Positions 53,124-62,123 of a stretch of DNA of 64,000 nt are shown piece after piece (within the stretch, counting starts at the first letter, position 1; every line of letters starts with the position of its first letter). Under the pieces are notes generated by a model. The model was not told where the DNA came from and searched no databases. It saw nothing but the letters and a program-made list of their open reading frames with translations. This stretch comes from Caulobacter segnis (GTDB lineage Bacteria > Pseudomonadota > Alphaproteobacteria > Caulobacterales > Caulobacteraceae), in assembly GCF_003243465.1 (NCBI RefSeq), contig NZ_QFQZ01000013.1:1-64000 (forward strand). The letters are read 5' to 3'. The position numbers and the translations under genes are program-made.

Positions 53124-54722
53124 CTACGCCCGCTCCTTGGTCCGCTCGAAGCGCACCTTGGGATAGCGCTCGGCGACGTAGCCGATTTCCCAGGACGACT
53201 TGCCCAGGAAGACCGGAGCCTCGTCAATGTCCTGCCCCATGGCCGACTTGTGCTTGTTCACGAAGTCCTCGACGTCGGCGCGGTCGCCGCCCAGCCAGCG
53301 GGCCTCAGCGTAGGGGCTGGCTTCGAAGATCACTTCCAGCTGGTACTCGTTGGCCAGGCGGTCGGCCATGACCTCGAACTGCAGCTGACCGACGGCGCCG
53401 ACGATGAAGTCGCTGCCGATCATCGGACGGAACAGCTGGGTAACCCCCTCCTCGGCCAGGCCTTCCAGCGCCTTCTTCAAGTGCTTGGCCTTCAGCGGAT
53501 CCTTCACCCGCACGCGGCGCAGGATTTCCGGAGCGAAGTTGGGCAGGCCCGCGAAGCGCAGCGTCCCGCTTTCGGACAGGCTGTCGCCCACCCGCAAGAC
53601 ACCATGATTGGGAATGCCAATGACGTCGCCGGCGAAGGCGTCCTCGGCCAGCTCGCGGTCGGAGGCGAAGAACATGATCGGCGCGTTGACGCTCATGGCC
53701 TTGCCGGTGTTCTGGGCCTTCAGCTTCATGCCCCGGGTGAAGCGGCCGCTGGTCAGGCGCAGGAAGGCGATGCGGTCGCGGTGGTTGGGGTCCATGTTCG
53801 CCTGGACCTTGAACACGAAACCCGAGACTTCGCCGTCGCCCGGCGCGACATGGGTCTCGGCCCCGCCCTTCGTGGCCGGCATCGGCTTGGGCGGCGGGGC
53901 GTAGGCGCCGATGCCGCCGAGCAGTTCGGCGACGCCGAAGTGGCGCAGTGCCGAGCCGAAGAACACCGGGGTCATATGACCCTCGAGGAACGACTGGACG
54001 TCGAACGGCTTGCCGGCCTCGGTGACCAGCATGGCGTTGTCTTCCAGCTCGGCCTTCTCTTCGGGGTCCAGGTACTGGACCACCGCATTGCCCTTGAAGG
54101 CGACGGGGTCGGGATGGCCCTCCTCGTCGGTGGAGCTCTTCTTGGCGTAGGGGATGAACTGGTCCTTGCGCAGGTCCAGCATGCCCTTGAACCGCCCGCC
54201 CGAACCGGCGGGCCAGTAGAGTGGCGCCGGATCCAGGGCCAGCTTCGAGGAAACCTCGTCCAAGAGCTCGAACGGATCCTGAGCCTCGCGGTCCATCTTG
54301 TTGATGAAGGTGATGATCGGGATGTCGCGCAGGCGGCAGACCTCGAACAGCTTCAGGGTCTGGGGTTCGATACCCTTGGCGGCGTCTAGCACCATGATCG
54401 CCGCATCGGCGGCGGTCAGGGTGCGGTAGGTGTCTTCCGAGAAGTCCTCGTGGCCCGGGGTGTCCAGCAGGTTGAACATCAGGCCGTCGTGGTCGAACGT
54501 CATCACCGAGGCGCTGACCGAGATGCCGCGCTCGCGCTCGATCTTCATCCAGTCCGACTGGGTGCGCCGCGTCTGGCCCCGCGCCCGCACGGCGCCGGCG
54601 GCCCGGATCGCCCCGCCGGCCAGCAGCAGGTTTTCGGTCAAGGTCGTCTTGCCGGCGTCGGGGTGACTGATGATGGCGAAGGTGCGCCGACGGGCGGCTT
54701 CAGCGGCGGGGGAAGTGCTCAT
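53124..54722 (-). CDS. prfC: Peptide chain release factor 3
   Basis: A 532-residue translational GTPase that recycles RF1/RF2. G-domain motifs are SHPDAGKTTLTE (G1), DTPGHEDF (G3) and INKMDREA (G4), followed by domain II and III sequences (FVFKVQANMDPNHRDRIAFLR, GAVGQLQFEV). Full length. Minus strand, with no operon partner apparent. Confidence 0.97.
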   Translation of the reverse strand: MSTSPAAEAARRRTFAIISHPDAGKTTLTENLLLAGGAIRAAGAVRARGQTRRTQSDWMKIERERGISVSASVMTFDHDGLMFNLLDTPGHEDFSEDTYRTLTAADAAIMVLDAAKGIEPQTLKLFEVCRLRDIPIITFINKMDREAQDPFELLDEVSSKLALDPAPLYWPAGSGGRFKGMLDLRKDQFIPYAKKSSTDEEGHPDPVAFKGNAVVQYLDPEEKAELEDNAMLVTEAGKPFDVQSFLEGHMTPVFFGSALRHFGVAELLGGIGAYAPPPKPMPATKGGAETHVAPGDGEVSGFVFKVQANMDPNHRDRIAFLRLTSGRFTRGMKLKAQNTGKAMSVNAPIMFFASDRELAEDAFAGDVIGIPNHGVLRVGDSLSESGTLRFAGLPNFAPEILRRVRVKDPLKAKHLKKALEGLAEEGVTQLFRPMIGSDFIVGAVGQLQFEVMADRLANEYQLEVIFEASPYAEARWLGGDRADVEDFVNKHKSAMGQDIDEAPVFLGKSSWEIGYVAERYPKVRFERTKERA

Positions 54723-55037
54723 GGGCGGGGACTAGCCCCATCGGCCGTTTTTGTCACCTTCCGACGACGCCCTGACGGACGCGCCCTAGCCTCGAACGCC
54801 GTCCGCAGAGGCGTGCTGAGTGGATCAAGGCCCAGAACAGCGCTCGCGGCTCACGACACTTGGAGTTGAAGCGCTCGCCCCGTGCGAGACCTGGTCAGGC
54901 ACAGCTGCGGCGCCATGCCCTACGATGTGCTCACCAGGCGGCCAAAATACCCCTATTCGAATAAAGGGTTTGGAGTCATGCTTGCGACTTCACCAACGAC
55001 GACTTCAGATCGTCGGGTGTCTGGAGGAAATCGAACG
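54723..55037. other. 315-base region with little coding evidence
   Basis: Holds the prfC promoter and the leader of the small protein at 55038. A reading frame is open from 54882 into the small gene, but its codons look unconserved and no ribosome binding site supports an earlier start. The only distinct site is the palindrome at 54954-54963. Confidence 0.5.
54954..54963. promoter_or_regulatory. TATTCGAATA palindrome
   Basis: A perfect 10-base palindrome within a longer imperfect dyad (CCC before and GGG after), 75 bases before the 45-residue protein's start. Possible operator; no regulator assigned. Confidence 0.3.
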
Positions 55038-55175
55038 ATGGCTATGCTCGACCATTCTCGTTCCCAGGGCCGGCAGCATCCCGCCGGCAGCGCCCTGTGC
55101 TTCGGCGTCACGATCGCCGGCCTGGTCGGCTTGGCCGTGACGATCAGCTGGCTGATGACCCTGGTGAAGTTCTAG
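55038..55175 (+). CDS. Small single-pass membrane protein (45 residues)
   Basis: Starts MAMLDHSRSQGRQHP and contains one hydrophobic helix, ALCFGVTIAGLVGLAVTISWLM, ending LVKF. A very good GGAGGAAA site is 7 bases upstream of the ATG, which favours this short form over the longer open frame. The stop shares CTAG with the convergent gene. Function unknown; below the usual annotation length limit. Confidence 0.6.
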   Translation: MAMLDHSRSQGRQHPAGSALCFGVTIAGLVGLAVTISWLMTLVKF

Positions 55176-55552
55176 GCGGCCAGGCGCTGCCAGACCTGAC
55201 GGTCGGCCTCGGCGTTGGTCAGCGAGCCGGCGTTCTGGCGATGCAACAGCGTGCCCATGACCTCGACGCCGAGCTGAGCGTATCGGGCCTGGACCTCCTC
55301 GACCGGGCATCCGCGCGTGGGGGCGACGAAGAGCGCGGCGTTGATCTCGGGCGCCTTGGCGATGATCAGGGCGGCGAGGCGCTGGGCGCGCTCGACATCC
55401 TTGTGCTGCAGCACCGGCTCCTGCGCGAAAAGCTCCTTGCCCAGCTCCAGCACGCTATTCAGCGACAGACGAGCGAACCGGTCGCGCGTGACAGGCGGCG
55501 CCAGTTCGCTGGGGTCAAAGCTGAGGATGACGTCGTTCATCAAAAAAAGCAT
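55172..55552 (-). CDS. Conserved hypothetical protein
   Basis: A 126-residue soluble helical protein (RFARLSLNSVLELGKELFAQEPVLQHKDVERAQRLAALIIAKAPEINAALFVAP). It has no recognised family. Start may be ATG 55552 or 55540; neither has a Shine-Dalgarno, so the mRNA may be leaderless. Ends on the shared CTAG with the small membrane protein gene. Confidence 0.68.
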   Translation of the reverse strand: MLFLMNDVILSFDPSELAPPVTRDRFARLSLNSVLELGKELFAQEPVLQHKDVERAQRLAALIIAKAPEINAALFVAPTRGCPVEEVQARYAQLGVEVMGTLLHRQNAGSLTNAEADRQVWQRLAA

Positions 55553-55690
55553 GGGGGTTACTGGCTGAGCGACTCTGGGCCGAACCCATACCCGATCTGG
55601 GCTTTCGAGCCCGTTTAGCTTCAGGGTTAACCCGACGCCGCCCCCCGTTTCGCCGTCCCTTATCCCCAGACTTTAGGCCAAGTGGGCCCT

Positions 55691-56029
55691 TCAGAGAGGG
55701 TCGGGCTCGACGGGCTCCGTCAGGAAGTGGCGGCCTTCACGATCTTCGATCTCGACCAGCCAGACGTCCGGGTCGATCCGCGCCGCACGCTCGGCATAAG
55801 CATCCAGGTCAGGCTCGAAGACGGAGCGGACGGGCTGCATCCAAAAGCGCTCGCCGTCACCCCGAGTAGCCTCGCTGTAGAGCCGCGCGGTTCCGGCGCG
55901 GCGGTCGACCACCTTCACCAGGACCGCGCCGGCGCGCGTGTCGCCCTTGCGCGCCACCGTGGCGAAGGCGCCGCCGAGCTCCGCGCGCCGAACCAGCGCG
56001 CCCACCCAGATGTCCGTCGAAAGAAGCAT
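55691..56029 (-). CDS. DUF1491 family protein
   Basis: A 112-residue alphaproteobacterial protein with the DUF1491 pattern STDIWVGALVRRAELGGAFATVARKGDTRAGAVLVKV and RDREG-type ending EIEDREGRHFLTEP. ATG at 56029 gives the family's usual length; there is no clear Shine-Dalgarno. Function unknown. Confidence 0.82.
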   Translation of the reverse strand: MLLSTDIWVGALVRRAELGGAFATVARKGDTRAGAVLVKVVDRRAGTARLYSEATRGDGERFWMQPVRSVFEPDLDAYAERAARIDPDVWLVEIEDREGRHFLTEPVEPDPL

Positions 56030-56092
56030 GCTAACCGAACCGCAACCTGAGCCGGCGTAGACCGGCCCTTGAAGTGTCTCACCCATAGGCCA

Positions 56093-56983
56093 ATGACGTC
56101 CGCAGAGCATCATAAAGGTCTCGCTCACGCGGGGATGGCGGCGGTGCTGCTGTTGGCGGGCCTTGTCGCGCCGGGTCGACCGATGGCCGCTGAAGCGGCC
56201 GACCAGCTCTATGAGCGCACCTTGATGAGCGCGGCGCACGCCCGCTGCCGCCTGTTCTCGCCTGCGATCGCCGCGACGCTGGACGCGGCCCGCGCCCAGG
56301 CGCGCGGCGCCGCCCTGCGCTCGGGCGCCACCGAGCCGCAGATCGCCGCCCTGGAGCAGCGGGCCCGCGCCAAGGCCGGCGCCGCGCCCTGCGGCTCAAA
56401 GGATCTCGCCCTGGCCGCCTCACGCGTCCGGGCTGCGTTCGACGGCTACGCCCAGATGCAGACCATGACCTATCCGGGCGATGTCGCATCATGGAAGGCC
56501 GATCGCGCCTCGTCGGCGACCATTCCGTTCTGGCGGCTCTCGCAGATGTCGGCCTTCGGCGGCGACCGGCTGATCTTCGGCCTGGCCGGCAGCAACAAGG
56601 CCGTCACGGCCGTGGCCACCTTCCAGAACGGCCAGCGTCCCTACGCCGCGCGGGTGATCATGCGCGACACGCGCCGCACGCTCGGTCCCTATATCGACCA
56701 CCGCGCGGGCGCAGCCCTGACCGGCAAGGTCGCGCCGCGCAACGCCAGCCTCGTGTTCAATGCCGAAACGCGCGAGGAAGCGCCGCCATCCCTGCTGCCG
56801 ACCGGCGCCAAGAACGGCCTGGCGTTCCGCTTCCCGGCCAAGGTCGCAGAGGCGATCTCGCAACTGGATCCGCGCGAAGCGGTGACCATCGAATTCACCT
56901 TCACCGGCCGCGCCGAAGAGACGACCCGCAAGGCCTATGTCGAGGTGGGCGATTTCGCGGCCGGACGCGCATTCCTGCACTGA
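56093..56983 (+). CDS. Hypothetical exported protein
   Basis: A 296-residue protein with a signal sequence (GMAAVLLLAGLVAPGRPMAAEA). The first mature part is helical and Ala/Arg-rich with two Cys (ARCRLFSP, APCGSKD); the second part is beta-rich (KAVTAVATFQNGQRPYAARVIM, AVTIEFTFTGRAEETTRKAYVEVGD). ATG at 56093; frame open to 56069. No family recognised. Convergent with divJ. Confidence 0.7.
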   Translation: MTSAEHHKGLAHAGMAAVLLLAGLVAPGRPMAAEAADQLYERTLMSAAHARCRLFSPAIAATLDAARAQARGAALRSGATEPQIAALEQRARAKAGAAPCGSKDLALAASRVRAAFDGYAQMQTMTYPGDVASWKADRASSATIPFWRLSQMSAFGGDRLIFGLAGSNKAVTAVATFQNGQRPYAARVIMRDTRRTLGPYIDHRAGAALTGKVAPRNASLVFNAETREEAPPSLLPTGAKNGLAFRFPAKVAEAISQLDPREAVTIEFTFTGRAEETTRKAYVEVGDFAAGRAFLH

Positions 56984-56998
56984 CCGCGGAGACAGTCC

Positions 56999-58693
56999 TC
57001 AGCGCGGCGCGAAGGCGATGACATTGTCGCCGAGGCTGACCGGCGACGGCTTCTCCTCGGGGACGACCTCCTGCTCCGCCGGCTTGGACGGCAGGACCGC
57101 CAGCAGCACCGGCAACCGCACCGAAACGGTGGTGCCGACGCCCAGGCGGCTCTCGATCGCCATCTCGCCGCCGTGCAGCTTGGCGAAGGCGCGGACCAGC
57201 GACAGGCCAAGGCCCGTGCCGCCGGCGCGCTGCTCGGCGCCGCCCGCCTGTTCGTAAGGCCGCCCCAGGCGCTCCAGGTCCTCGGGGCTGATCCCGACGC
57301 CGCTGTCGGCGACCACGATTTCGAGGACGCCGTCATAGCCGTCCAGCGTCACCGTCACCTGTCCGCCGCGCGGCGTGAACTTCAGGGCGTTCGAGACCAG
57401 GTTCAGCACGATCTGCTTGAGAGCCCGGCGATCGGCGTCCACCTCCAGCTCGCCGCCCGGCAGCACGCCGCGCAGCTGGACGCCGGCGGTGTCGGACTGG
57501 ACGCGCAGCAGGCGCATGGCGGCCTGGACCGCCTCGCGGGCGTCGAACACGCCGCGCTGCAGCTCGAACCGCTCGGCCTCGATCTTCGACATGTCCAGCA
57601 CGTCGTTGATCAGGTCCAGCAGGTGGCCGCCGCTTTCGTGGATCAGCTCGGCGTATTCGGCGTAGCGGTCGGTCAGCGGACCGAACATCCGCGCGCGCAT
57701 GATGTCAGAGAAGCCCATGATCGCATTCAGCGGCGTGCGCAGCTCGTGACTCATATTGGCCAGGAAGCGGGCGCGACCGGACGCCAGCGCCTCGGCGTCG
57801 GCCCGCGCCTGCTCCAGGGCGGCCACGCGGTCGCGCTCCACCGTCACGTCGCGCAGCAGGCCCACCAGCTGGCTGGGCGCCACGCGCTGCAGGTCCAGCG
57901 CAAGGACGCGGTCGACACTGAGCGCCGGCGCGAAATCAAGGCTGGCGGCCCCGTCCCGATGGGCCTGGGCGATGGCGGCGGCCAGGCGCTGCCGATCGGC
58001 GGGGGCCGCGGCGGCGGCCAGGCTTCCGGTCAGCAATTGCACGGTCGAGACGCCCAGCGGCGCCGCGCCACGCACGGTCATCACCTCGTCGTGGCCTCGA
58101 ATGGCGATGGCCAGGTGCGGCAGACCGTCCAGAACGGCTTCGAGCCCGCCGATCTCCAAGGCGTCGCGGCCCTCGCGCAGCTCCTGGCGGCGGCGGCCGA
58201 TCAGCAGACCGGCGGCCAAGCCGAGACCGGTGGTGACCAAGGCCAGAAAACCCAAGAGGAAGGCCAGCGGCCCGGTCGGGGCGGCGGGGGCTAGGCCCGA
58301 GAGCTGAGCCAAGGCCGCGGCGCAGCCGCCGATCAGCGCCAGAGCGGCGCCTTCCGCCAGCCGCTTGGACCGGTCCATGGTCGAGGCGGCGGCGACCGGC
58401 GCCAGGCACCAGGCGGCCATCGCGCCCGATACGCCGCCGGTCAGGCCCGCGGCGACGGCCCCGCCGATCGCCCAAAGCCAGAGCAGAAAAGCCTCGGCGC
58501 GCTCGCCCGGGCGCCGGACCACCAGCGCGGCCAGGGCGGGTATCGCGCCCGCGGCCAGGGCGCTCCAGACCGGCCAGGCGCGGGCGTCGGCCACGAACAG
58601 CGCCGCGGCGGCCGCCAGGCAGACAGCGGCCAGCCATCCCAGGCGCCAAGCCAGCGCAGGGTCGAAGCCCGCGGGCGGAGCGGGCCCCTTCAT
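56999..58693 (-). CDS. divJ: Cell-cycle histidine kinase DivJ
   Basis: A 564-residue membrane kinase acting on DivK and PleD. The N-terminus has about six membrane helices (to residue 165), then a PAS-like region, a DHp with His316 in LANMSHELRTPLNAIMGF, and an ATPase domain (NLVSNALKFTP, ADSGVGIS, GTGLGLSLV). The distance to cckA and flanking genes fits the C. crescentus divJ locus. ATG 58693 is used; a TTG at 58720 would add 9 residues. It could be another DivJ/PleC-family kinase, but position and topology favour DivJ. Confidence 0.85.
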   Translation of the reverse strand: MKGPAPPAGFDPALAWRLGWLAAVCLAAAAALFVADARAWPVWSALAAGAIPALAALVVRRPGERAEAFLLWLWAIGGAVAAGLTGGVSGAMAAWCLAPVAAASTMDRSKRLAEGAALALIGGCAAALAQLSGLAPAAPTGPLAFLLGFLALVTTGLGLAAGLLIGRRRQELREGRDALEIGGLEAVLDGLPHLAIAIRGHDEVMTVRGAAPLGVSTVQLLTGSLAAAAAPADRQRLAAAIAQAHRDGAASLDFAPALSVDRVLALDLQRVAPSQLVGLLRDVTVERDRVAALEQARADAEALASGRARFLANMSHELRTPLNAIMGFSDIMRARMFGPLTDRYAEYAELIHESGGHLLDLINDVLDMSKIEAERFELQRGVFDAREAVQAAMRLLRVQSDTAGVQLRGVLPGGELEVDADRRALKQIVLNLVSNALKFTPRGGQVTVTLDGYDGVLEIVVADSGVGISPEDLERLGRPYEQAGGAEQRAGGTGLGLSLVRAFAKLHGGEMAIESRLGVGTTVSVRLPVLLAVLPSKPAEQEVVPEEKPSPVSLGDNVIAFAPR

Positions 58694-58912
58694 CGGTTCT
58701 GGACGCGCTTTGAGTTCCAAGGCCGGCCGGTTGCGACTGCGGCGGGAGTCGCCGCTTGAGGGAGTCTAACGCGAGCAGCGCGTTCCGGCCAAGCGCGCAC
58801 AATCGTTAAGCGAGGTTAACGGCGGACTTCGTTGTGGACGGAAACGGAATCGTAAGCGCCATGCGTCATGGTCCACTCTGATCAGTGCGGACAGAAGGTC
58901 CGGGAGTTCGTA

Positions 58913-59707
58913 ATGGCTGAACCGGCGTACCTGGACGCATCGCTTATCGCGCCCCCGGCGGAAGACGCGCCGACCGAGCGCAGAACGGCCGCGGAAGAGC
59001 GCCGCCGCGCGGCGCTGGACGATCGTAAGCGCTCCTTCCTGCGCATGGTCAGCCATGAGCTGCGGACCCCGCTGAACGCCGTGATCGGCTTTTCCGAAAT
59101 CCTGTCGCACGAGCTCTACGGCCCGCTGGGCTCGCCGCAGTACCGCGAGTACGCCCAGATCGTGCACGACAGCGGCGTCAAATTGCTGAAGCTGGTCAAC
59201 CAGATCGTCGAGATCGCGCGCCTGGAAGGCCACGTCACCGACATCAAGATGACGCCCGAGAGCCTGGACGAGGCCCTGGAAGACGTTATGGAGGGCCTGC
59301 GCCCCGAGATCGCGCGCCGCGAGGTCATCATCCACATCATCGGCCAGGGCGCTCTGCCCTTGGTCATCGCCGACAGCCGGGGCCTGCGCACCATGCTGTC
59401 GAACCTGCTGCAGAACGCTGTGACCCACTCGCCCGCCGGCGGGGTGGTGCACGTCGCGGCCGGCCGGATCGGCGGCGAGGTCGAGATCACCATCCGCGAC
59501 CAGGGACCGGGCGTCGACAGCGCCGAGCTGCCGCGCCTGCTGCAACCGTTCGAGCAGGGCGGCTCGCCGCTGACTCGCAACAACGAAGGCGTGGGCCTGG
59601 GCCTGCCAATCGTCGACCTGCTGTCGCGGGCGATGGGCGGGCGGCTGAAGCTGTCCTCCAGCCTCGGGGCGGGCTTCCTGGCCCGGCTGATCCTGGAAGC
59701 GGGCTGA
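58913..59707 (+). CDS. Small soluble histidine kinase, divergent from divJ
   Basis: A 264-residue cytoplasmic kinase with only DHp (His48 in LRMVSHELRTPLNAVIGFSEIL) and ATPase domains (NLLQNAVTHSP, RDQGPGVD, GVGLGLPIV). There is no sensor domain beyond a 40-residue N-terminus. ATG at 58913 has GGGAG 6 bases upstream. Its DHp is close in sequence to DivJ/PleC, so it may act in the DivK phosphorelay. Confidence 0.9.
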   Translation: MAEPAYLDASLIAPPAEDAPTERRTAAEERRRAALDDRKRSFLRMVSHELRTPLNAVIGFSEILSHELYGPLGSPQYREYAQIVHDSGVKLLKLVNQIVEIARLEGHVTDIKMTPESLDEALEDVMEGLRPEIARREVIIHIIGQGALPLVIADSRGLRTMLSNLLQNAVTHSPAGGVVHVAAGRIGGEVEITIRDQGPGVDSAELPRLLQPFEQGGSPLTRNNEGVGLGLPIVDLLSRAMGGRLKLSSSLGAGFLARLILEAG

Positions 59708-59758
59708 TCGCCACGCCACGCTTGCCTTGGGCGGGCGAAGGCGCCTAAACGCCCGCCC

Positions 59759-60193
59759 ATGACCAACCCCATCGACGCCGCCCTCGACGAACTGGCCGAC
59801 GAGTTCGAACTGCTCGGCGACTGGGAAGAGCGCTATCGCTACGTGATCGAGCTCGGCAAGGAGCTTGCCCCCCTCACCGACGCCGAGCGCTCGGAGGAGA
59901 ACAAGGTGCGCGGCTGCGCCAGCCAGGTATGGCTGGTCACCGAGCCGCAGGCCGACGGAACCCTGCAGTTCCGAGGCGACAGCGACGCCCACATCGTCAG
60001 CGGCCTGGTGGCGATCATGCTGCGCCTGTACTCGGGCCGATCGCCCGCCGATATTGTCGCCTTCGACGCCAAGGCGGCCCTCGATCGCCTGGGCCTGTCC
60101 GGAGCCCTGTCGTCGCAGCGCTCCAACGGCCTGAAGTCGATGGTCGCTCGCATTCAGCGCGACGCCCAGGAGGCGCTGAGCGCCCGTGGCTAA
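59759..60193 (+). CDS. sufE: Cysteine-desulfurase sulfur acceptor SufE
   Basis: A 144-residue protein that takes persulfide from SufS for Fe-S assembly. The acceptor Cys53 is in VRGCASQVWL. Overlaps the rhodanese gene by 8 bases, a sulfur-related pair. No other suf genes are in the window. Confidence 0.94.
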   Translation: MTNPIDAALDELADEFELLGDWEERYRYVIELGKELAPLTDAERSEENKVRGCASQVWLVTEPQADGTLQFRGDSDAHIVSGLVAIMLRLYSGRSPADIVAFDAKAALDRLGLSGALSSQRSNGLKSMVARIQRDAQEALSARG

Positions 60194-61136
60194 CTACCGC
60201 GTCGCCGCGCTCTATCGCTTCACGCGGTTCGAGGACCCGGCCGCGATCCAGGGGCCTTTGGCCGCCCTGTGCTGCGGGCTCGGCGTCAAGGGCACCCTGC
60301 TGCTGGCTCGCGAGGGGATCAACGGCACGATCGCCGGCGAGGACGCCGCCATCGAGGCGGTGCTGGCCCACATCCGCGCCCTGCCCGGCTGCGCCGACCT
60401 GACGCCCAAGACCGCCTGGGCCGAGCGCATGCCGTTCTACCGGATGAAGGTCCGACTGAAGAAAGAGATCGTCACCCTGGGCGAGCCCGATCTCGACCCG
60501 ACCGATCCTGGAACCTACGTCGCGCCCGCCGACTGGAACGCCCTGATCAGCGATCCCGACGTCGTGGTGATCGACACCCGCAACGACTATGAGGTCGCCG
60601 TCGGCCGGTTCGAGGGCGCGGTCGATCCCAAGACGGCCAGCTTCTCGGAATTCCCCACCTGGTTCCGCCAATACCGTCAGGATCTCGAAGCCGCGCGCGC
60701 GCCTGACGCGCCGCCGCTGAAGGTCGCCATGTACTGCACCGGCGGCATCCGTTGCGAGAAGTCGACCGCCTTCCTGAAGGCCGAAGGGATCGAGCAGGTC
60801 TTCCACCTGAAGGGCGGCATCCTCGACTATCTGGAGCAGGTGCCCGAGCCCGAGAGCCTCTGGCGCGGCGAATGCTTCGTTTTCGACGAGCGGGTGGCGG
60901 TAGGCCATGGCCTGACGCCGGGAAGCCATGTGCTGTGCCGGGGCTGCCGCATGCCGGTCAGCCCGGAGAAGCAGGCCTCGCCGCTCTATGTCGAGGGCGT
61001 CTCCTGCCCGGCCTGTCACGACCGGCGGACGGACGACCAGAAGGCCCGGGCCGCCGAGCGCCACCGTCAGGCTCTGCACTGCGAGGCTCTGGGCATCGAC
61101 CACGTCGGCGCGCAGTTGCCCGCCAAGACGGGCTGA
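60186..61136 (+). CDS. trhO: tRNA uridine-34 hydroxylase / rhodanese TrhO (YceA)
   Basis: A 316-residue protein with an N-terminal acylphosphatase-like domain (YRFTRFEDPAAIQGPL, LLLAREGINGTIAG), a rhodanese domain with Cys184 in YCTGGIRCEKS, and a C-terminal Cys-rich zinc-like region (CRGCRMP, CPACHDRR). GTG start overlaps sufE. It makes 5-hydroxyuridine at tRNA position 34. Confidence 0.93.
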   Translation: MANYRVAALYRFTRFEDPAAIQGPLAALCCGLGVKGTLLLAREGINGTIAGEDAAIEAVLAHIRALPGCADLTPKTAWAERMPFYRMKVRLKKEIVTLGEPDLDPTDPGTYVAPADWNALISDPDVVVIDTRNDYEVAVGRFEGAVDPKTASFSEFPTWFRQYRQDLEAARAPDAPPLKVAMYCTGGIRCEKSTAFLKAEGIEQVFHLKGGILDYLEQVPEPESLWRGECFVFDERVAVGHGLTPGSHVLCRGCRMPVSPEKQASPLYVEGVSCPACHDRRTDDQKARAAERHRQALHCEALGIDHVGAQLPAKTG

Positions 61137-61195
61137 ACCGTTCGGCCTGGCTCCGCGTTGACCCGGCTCCCCTTCCCCACGCGAGGAGCCCTTCG

Positions 61196-61645
61196 ATGCA
61201 CACCAACGAAGATCACATCAAGCTGGTCAACGGCCTGGTCGAGACCACGATCGACAGCGCCGACGGCTACGCCGAGGCCGCCAAGGACGCCGACAACAGC
61301 CGCTACAAGGAGCTGTTCGAGCGCCGCGCCCAGGAGCGCCGCTCGATCGCTTCCGAGCTGCAGGACGAAGTTCGTCGCCTCGGCGGCGAGCCCAAGGACG
61401 ACGGCACCATCCTGGCCGCCGCGCACCGCGCCTTCCTGAACCTGAAGGACGCCATGACCAAGGGCGACGAGGCCGTGGTCAACGAGGTCGAGGCCGGCGA
61501 GGACCACATCAAGGCCAAGTACGAGAAGGCCATGCAGGACGCCGACGTCGATCCCCAGACCCGCGCCGTGATCGAACGCGCCTGGACGTCGGTGAAGTCC
61601 GGCCACGACCAGATGCGCGACATCAAGCACATGTTGAAACACTAG
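61196..61645 (+). CDS. PA2169-family four-helix-bundle protein (DUF2383)
   Basis: A 149-residue ferritin-like four-helix protein (VNGLVETTIDSADGYAEAAKDADN, ELFERRAQERRSIASELQDEVRRLGGEP, RAFLNLKDAMTKGDEAVVNEVEAGEDHIKAKYEKAM). GAGGAG lies upstream of ATG 61196. Members are stress-induced; metal ligation is not certain. A strong terminator follows. Confidence 0.9.
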   Translation: MHTNEDHIKLVNGLVETTIDSADGYAEAAKDADNSRYKELFERRAQERRSIASELQDEVRRLGGEPKDDGTILAAAHRAFLNLKDAMTKGDEAVVNEVEAGEDHIKAKYEKAMQDADVDPQTRAVIERAWTSVKSGHDQMRDIKHMLKH

Positions 61646-61656
61646 CGACTAGAGAC

Positions 61657-61680
61657 GGGCGGGTCCGAAGGGGCCCGCCC
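61657..61680 (+). terminator. Strong hairpin terminator
   Basis: GGGCGGGTCC and GGGCCCGCCC form a 10-bp stem (one G-U) closed by a GAAG tetraloop, 11 bases after the DUF2383 stop. It has a modest T-containing tail. Confidence 0.75.
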
Positions 61681-61708
61681 ATTTGCTTCCTGGCGCGCTC
61701 CAACGCAT

Positions 61709-62029
61709 ATGAGCGCCATGGAAGACGCGACGCGCCCCGCCCCCGCCGAACGCCTCGTGCTGGACGAGCGGCAGGTGAACCTGATCGCCAAGGCCCTGGC
61801 CGAACCGCGCCGCCGTCAGATCCTCAAGGAAATCGGAGCCGCCAGCGAGCCTACGCCCTGCGGCGCCGTCGCCCAGCACCTCGAAGTCACCGCCGCCACC
61901 TTTTCGCACCACATGAAGGAGCTGGAAAACGCCGGCCTGATCCGCATCTGCCGTCAGGGCAAGTTCGCCTTCCTGGTGCTGCAGCGGGACGTGCTGAACG
62001 CTTACCTCGCGCAGTTGGGGGAGATTTAG
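61709..62029 (+). CDS. ArsR-family helix-turn-helix regulator
   Basis: A 106-residue winged-helix repressor (LIAKALAEPRRRQILKEIG, HLEVTAATFSHHMKELENAGLIRICRQGKFAFLVLQRD). No paired metal-binding cysteines are seen, so it likely senses something other than a metal, like SdpR-type members. The SDR gene follows after 94 bases, its probable target. Confidence 0.9.
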   Translation: MSAMEDATRPAPAERLVLDERQVNLIAKALAEPRRRQILKEIGAASEPTPCGAVAQHLEVTAATFSHHMKELENAGLIRICRQGKFAFLVLQRDVLNAYLAQLGEI

Positions 62030-62123
62030 GGCCCGCCCCCCAATCCGCCCCCCCTTATTGAAACACTTCGATGATTATCTAAATGTCTAACCGATCGCCG
62101 CTCAGGCGATGGAGAGACAGATC

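Noticed and set aside
54882..55037. Extending the 45-residue protein upstream to 54882
   Set aside because: No ribosome binding site and unlikely codon use; the internal start has a far better signal.
55624..55633. GGGTTAACCC palindrome
   Set aside because: A short self-complementary word with no adjacent promoter elements or second copy.
58806..58819. TTAA-GCGAGG-TTAA between divJ and the soluble kinase as a CtrA box
   Set aside because: The spacer is 6 bases, not 7, so it misses the CtrA consensus; kept only as a near-match.
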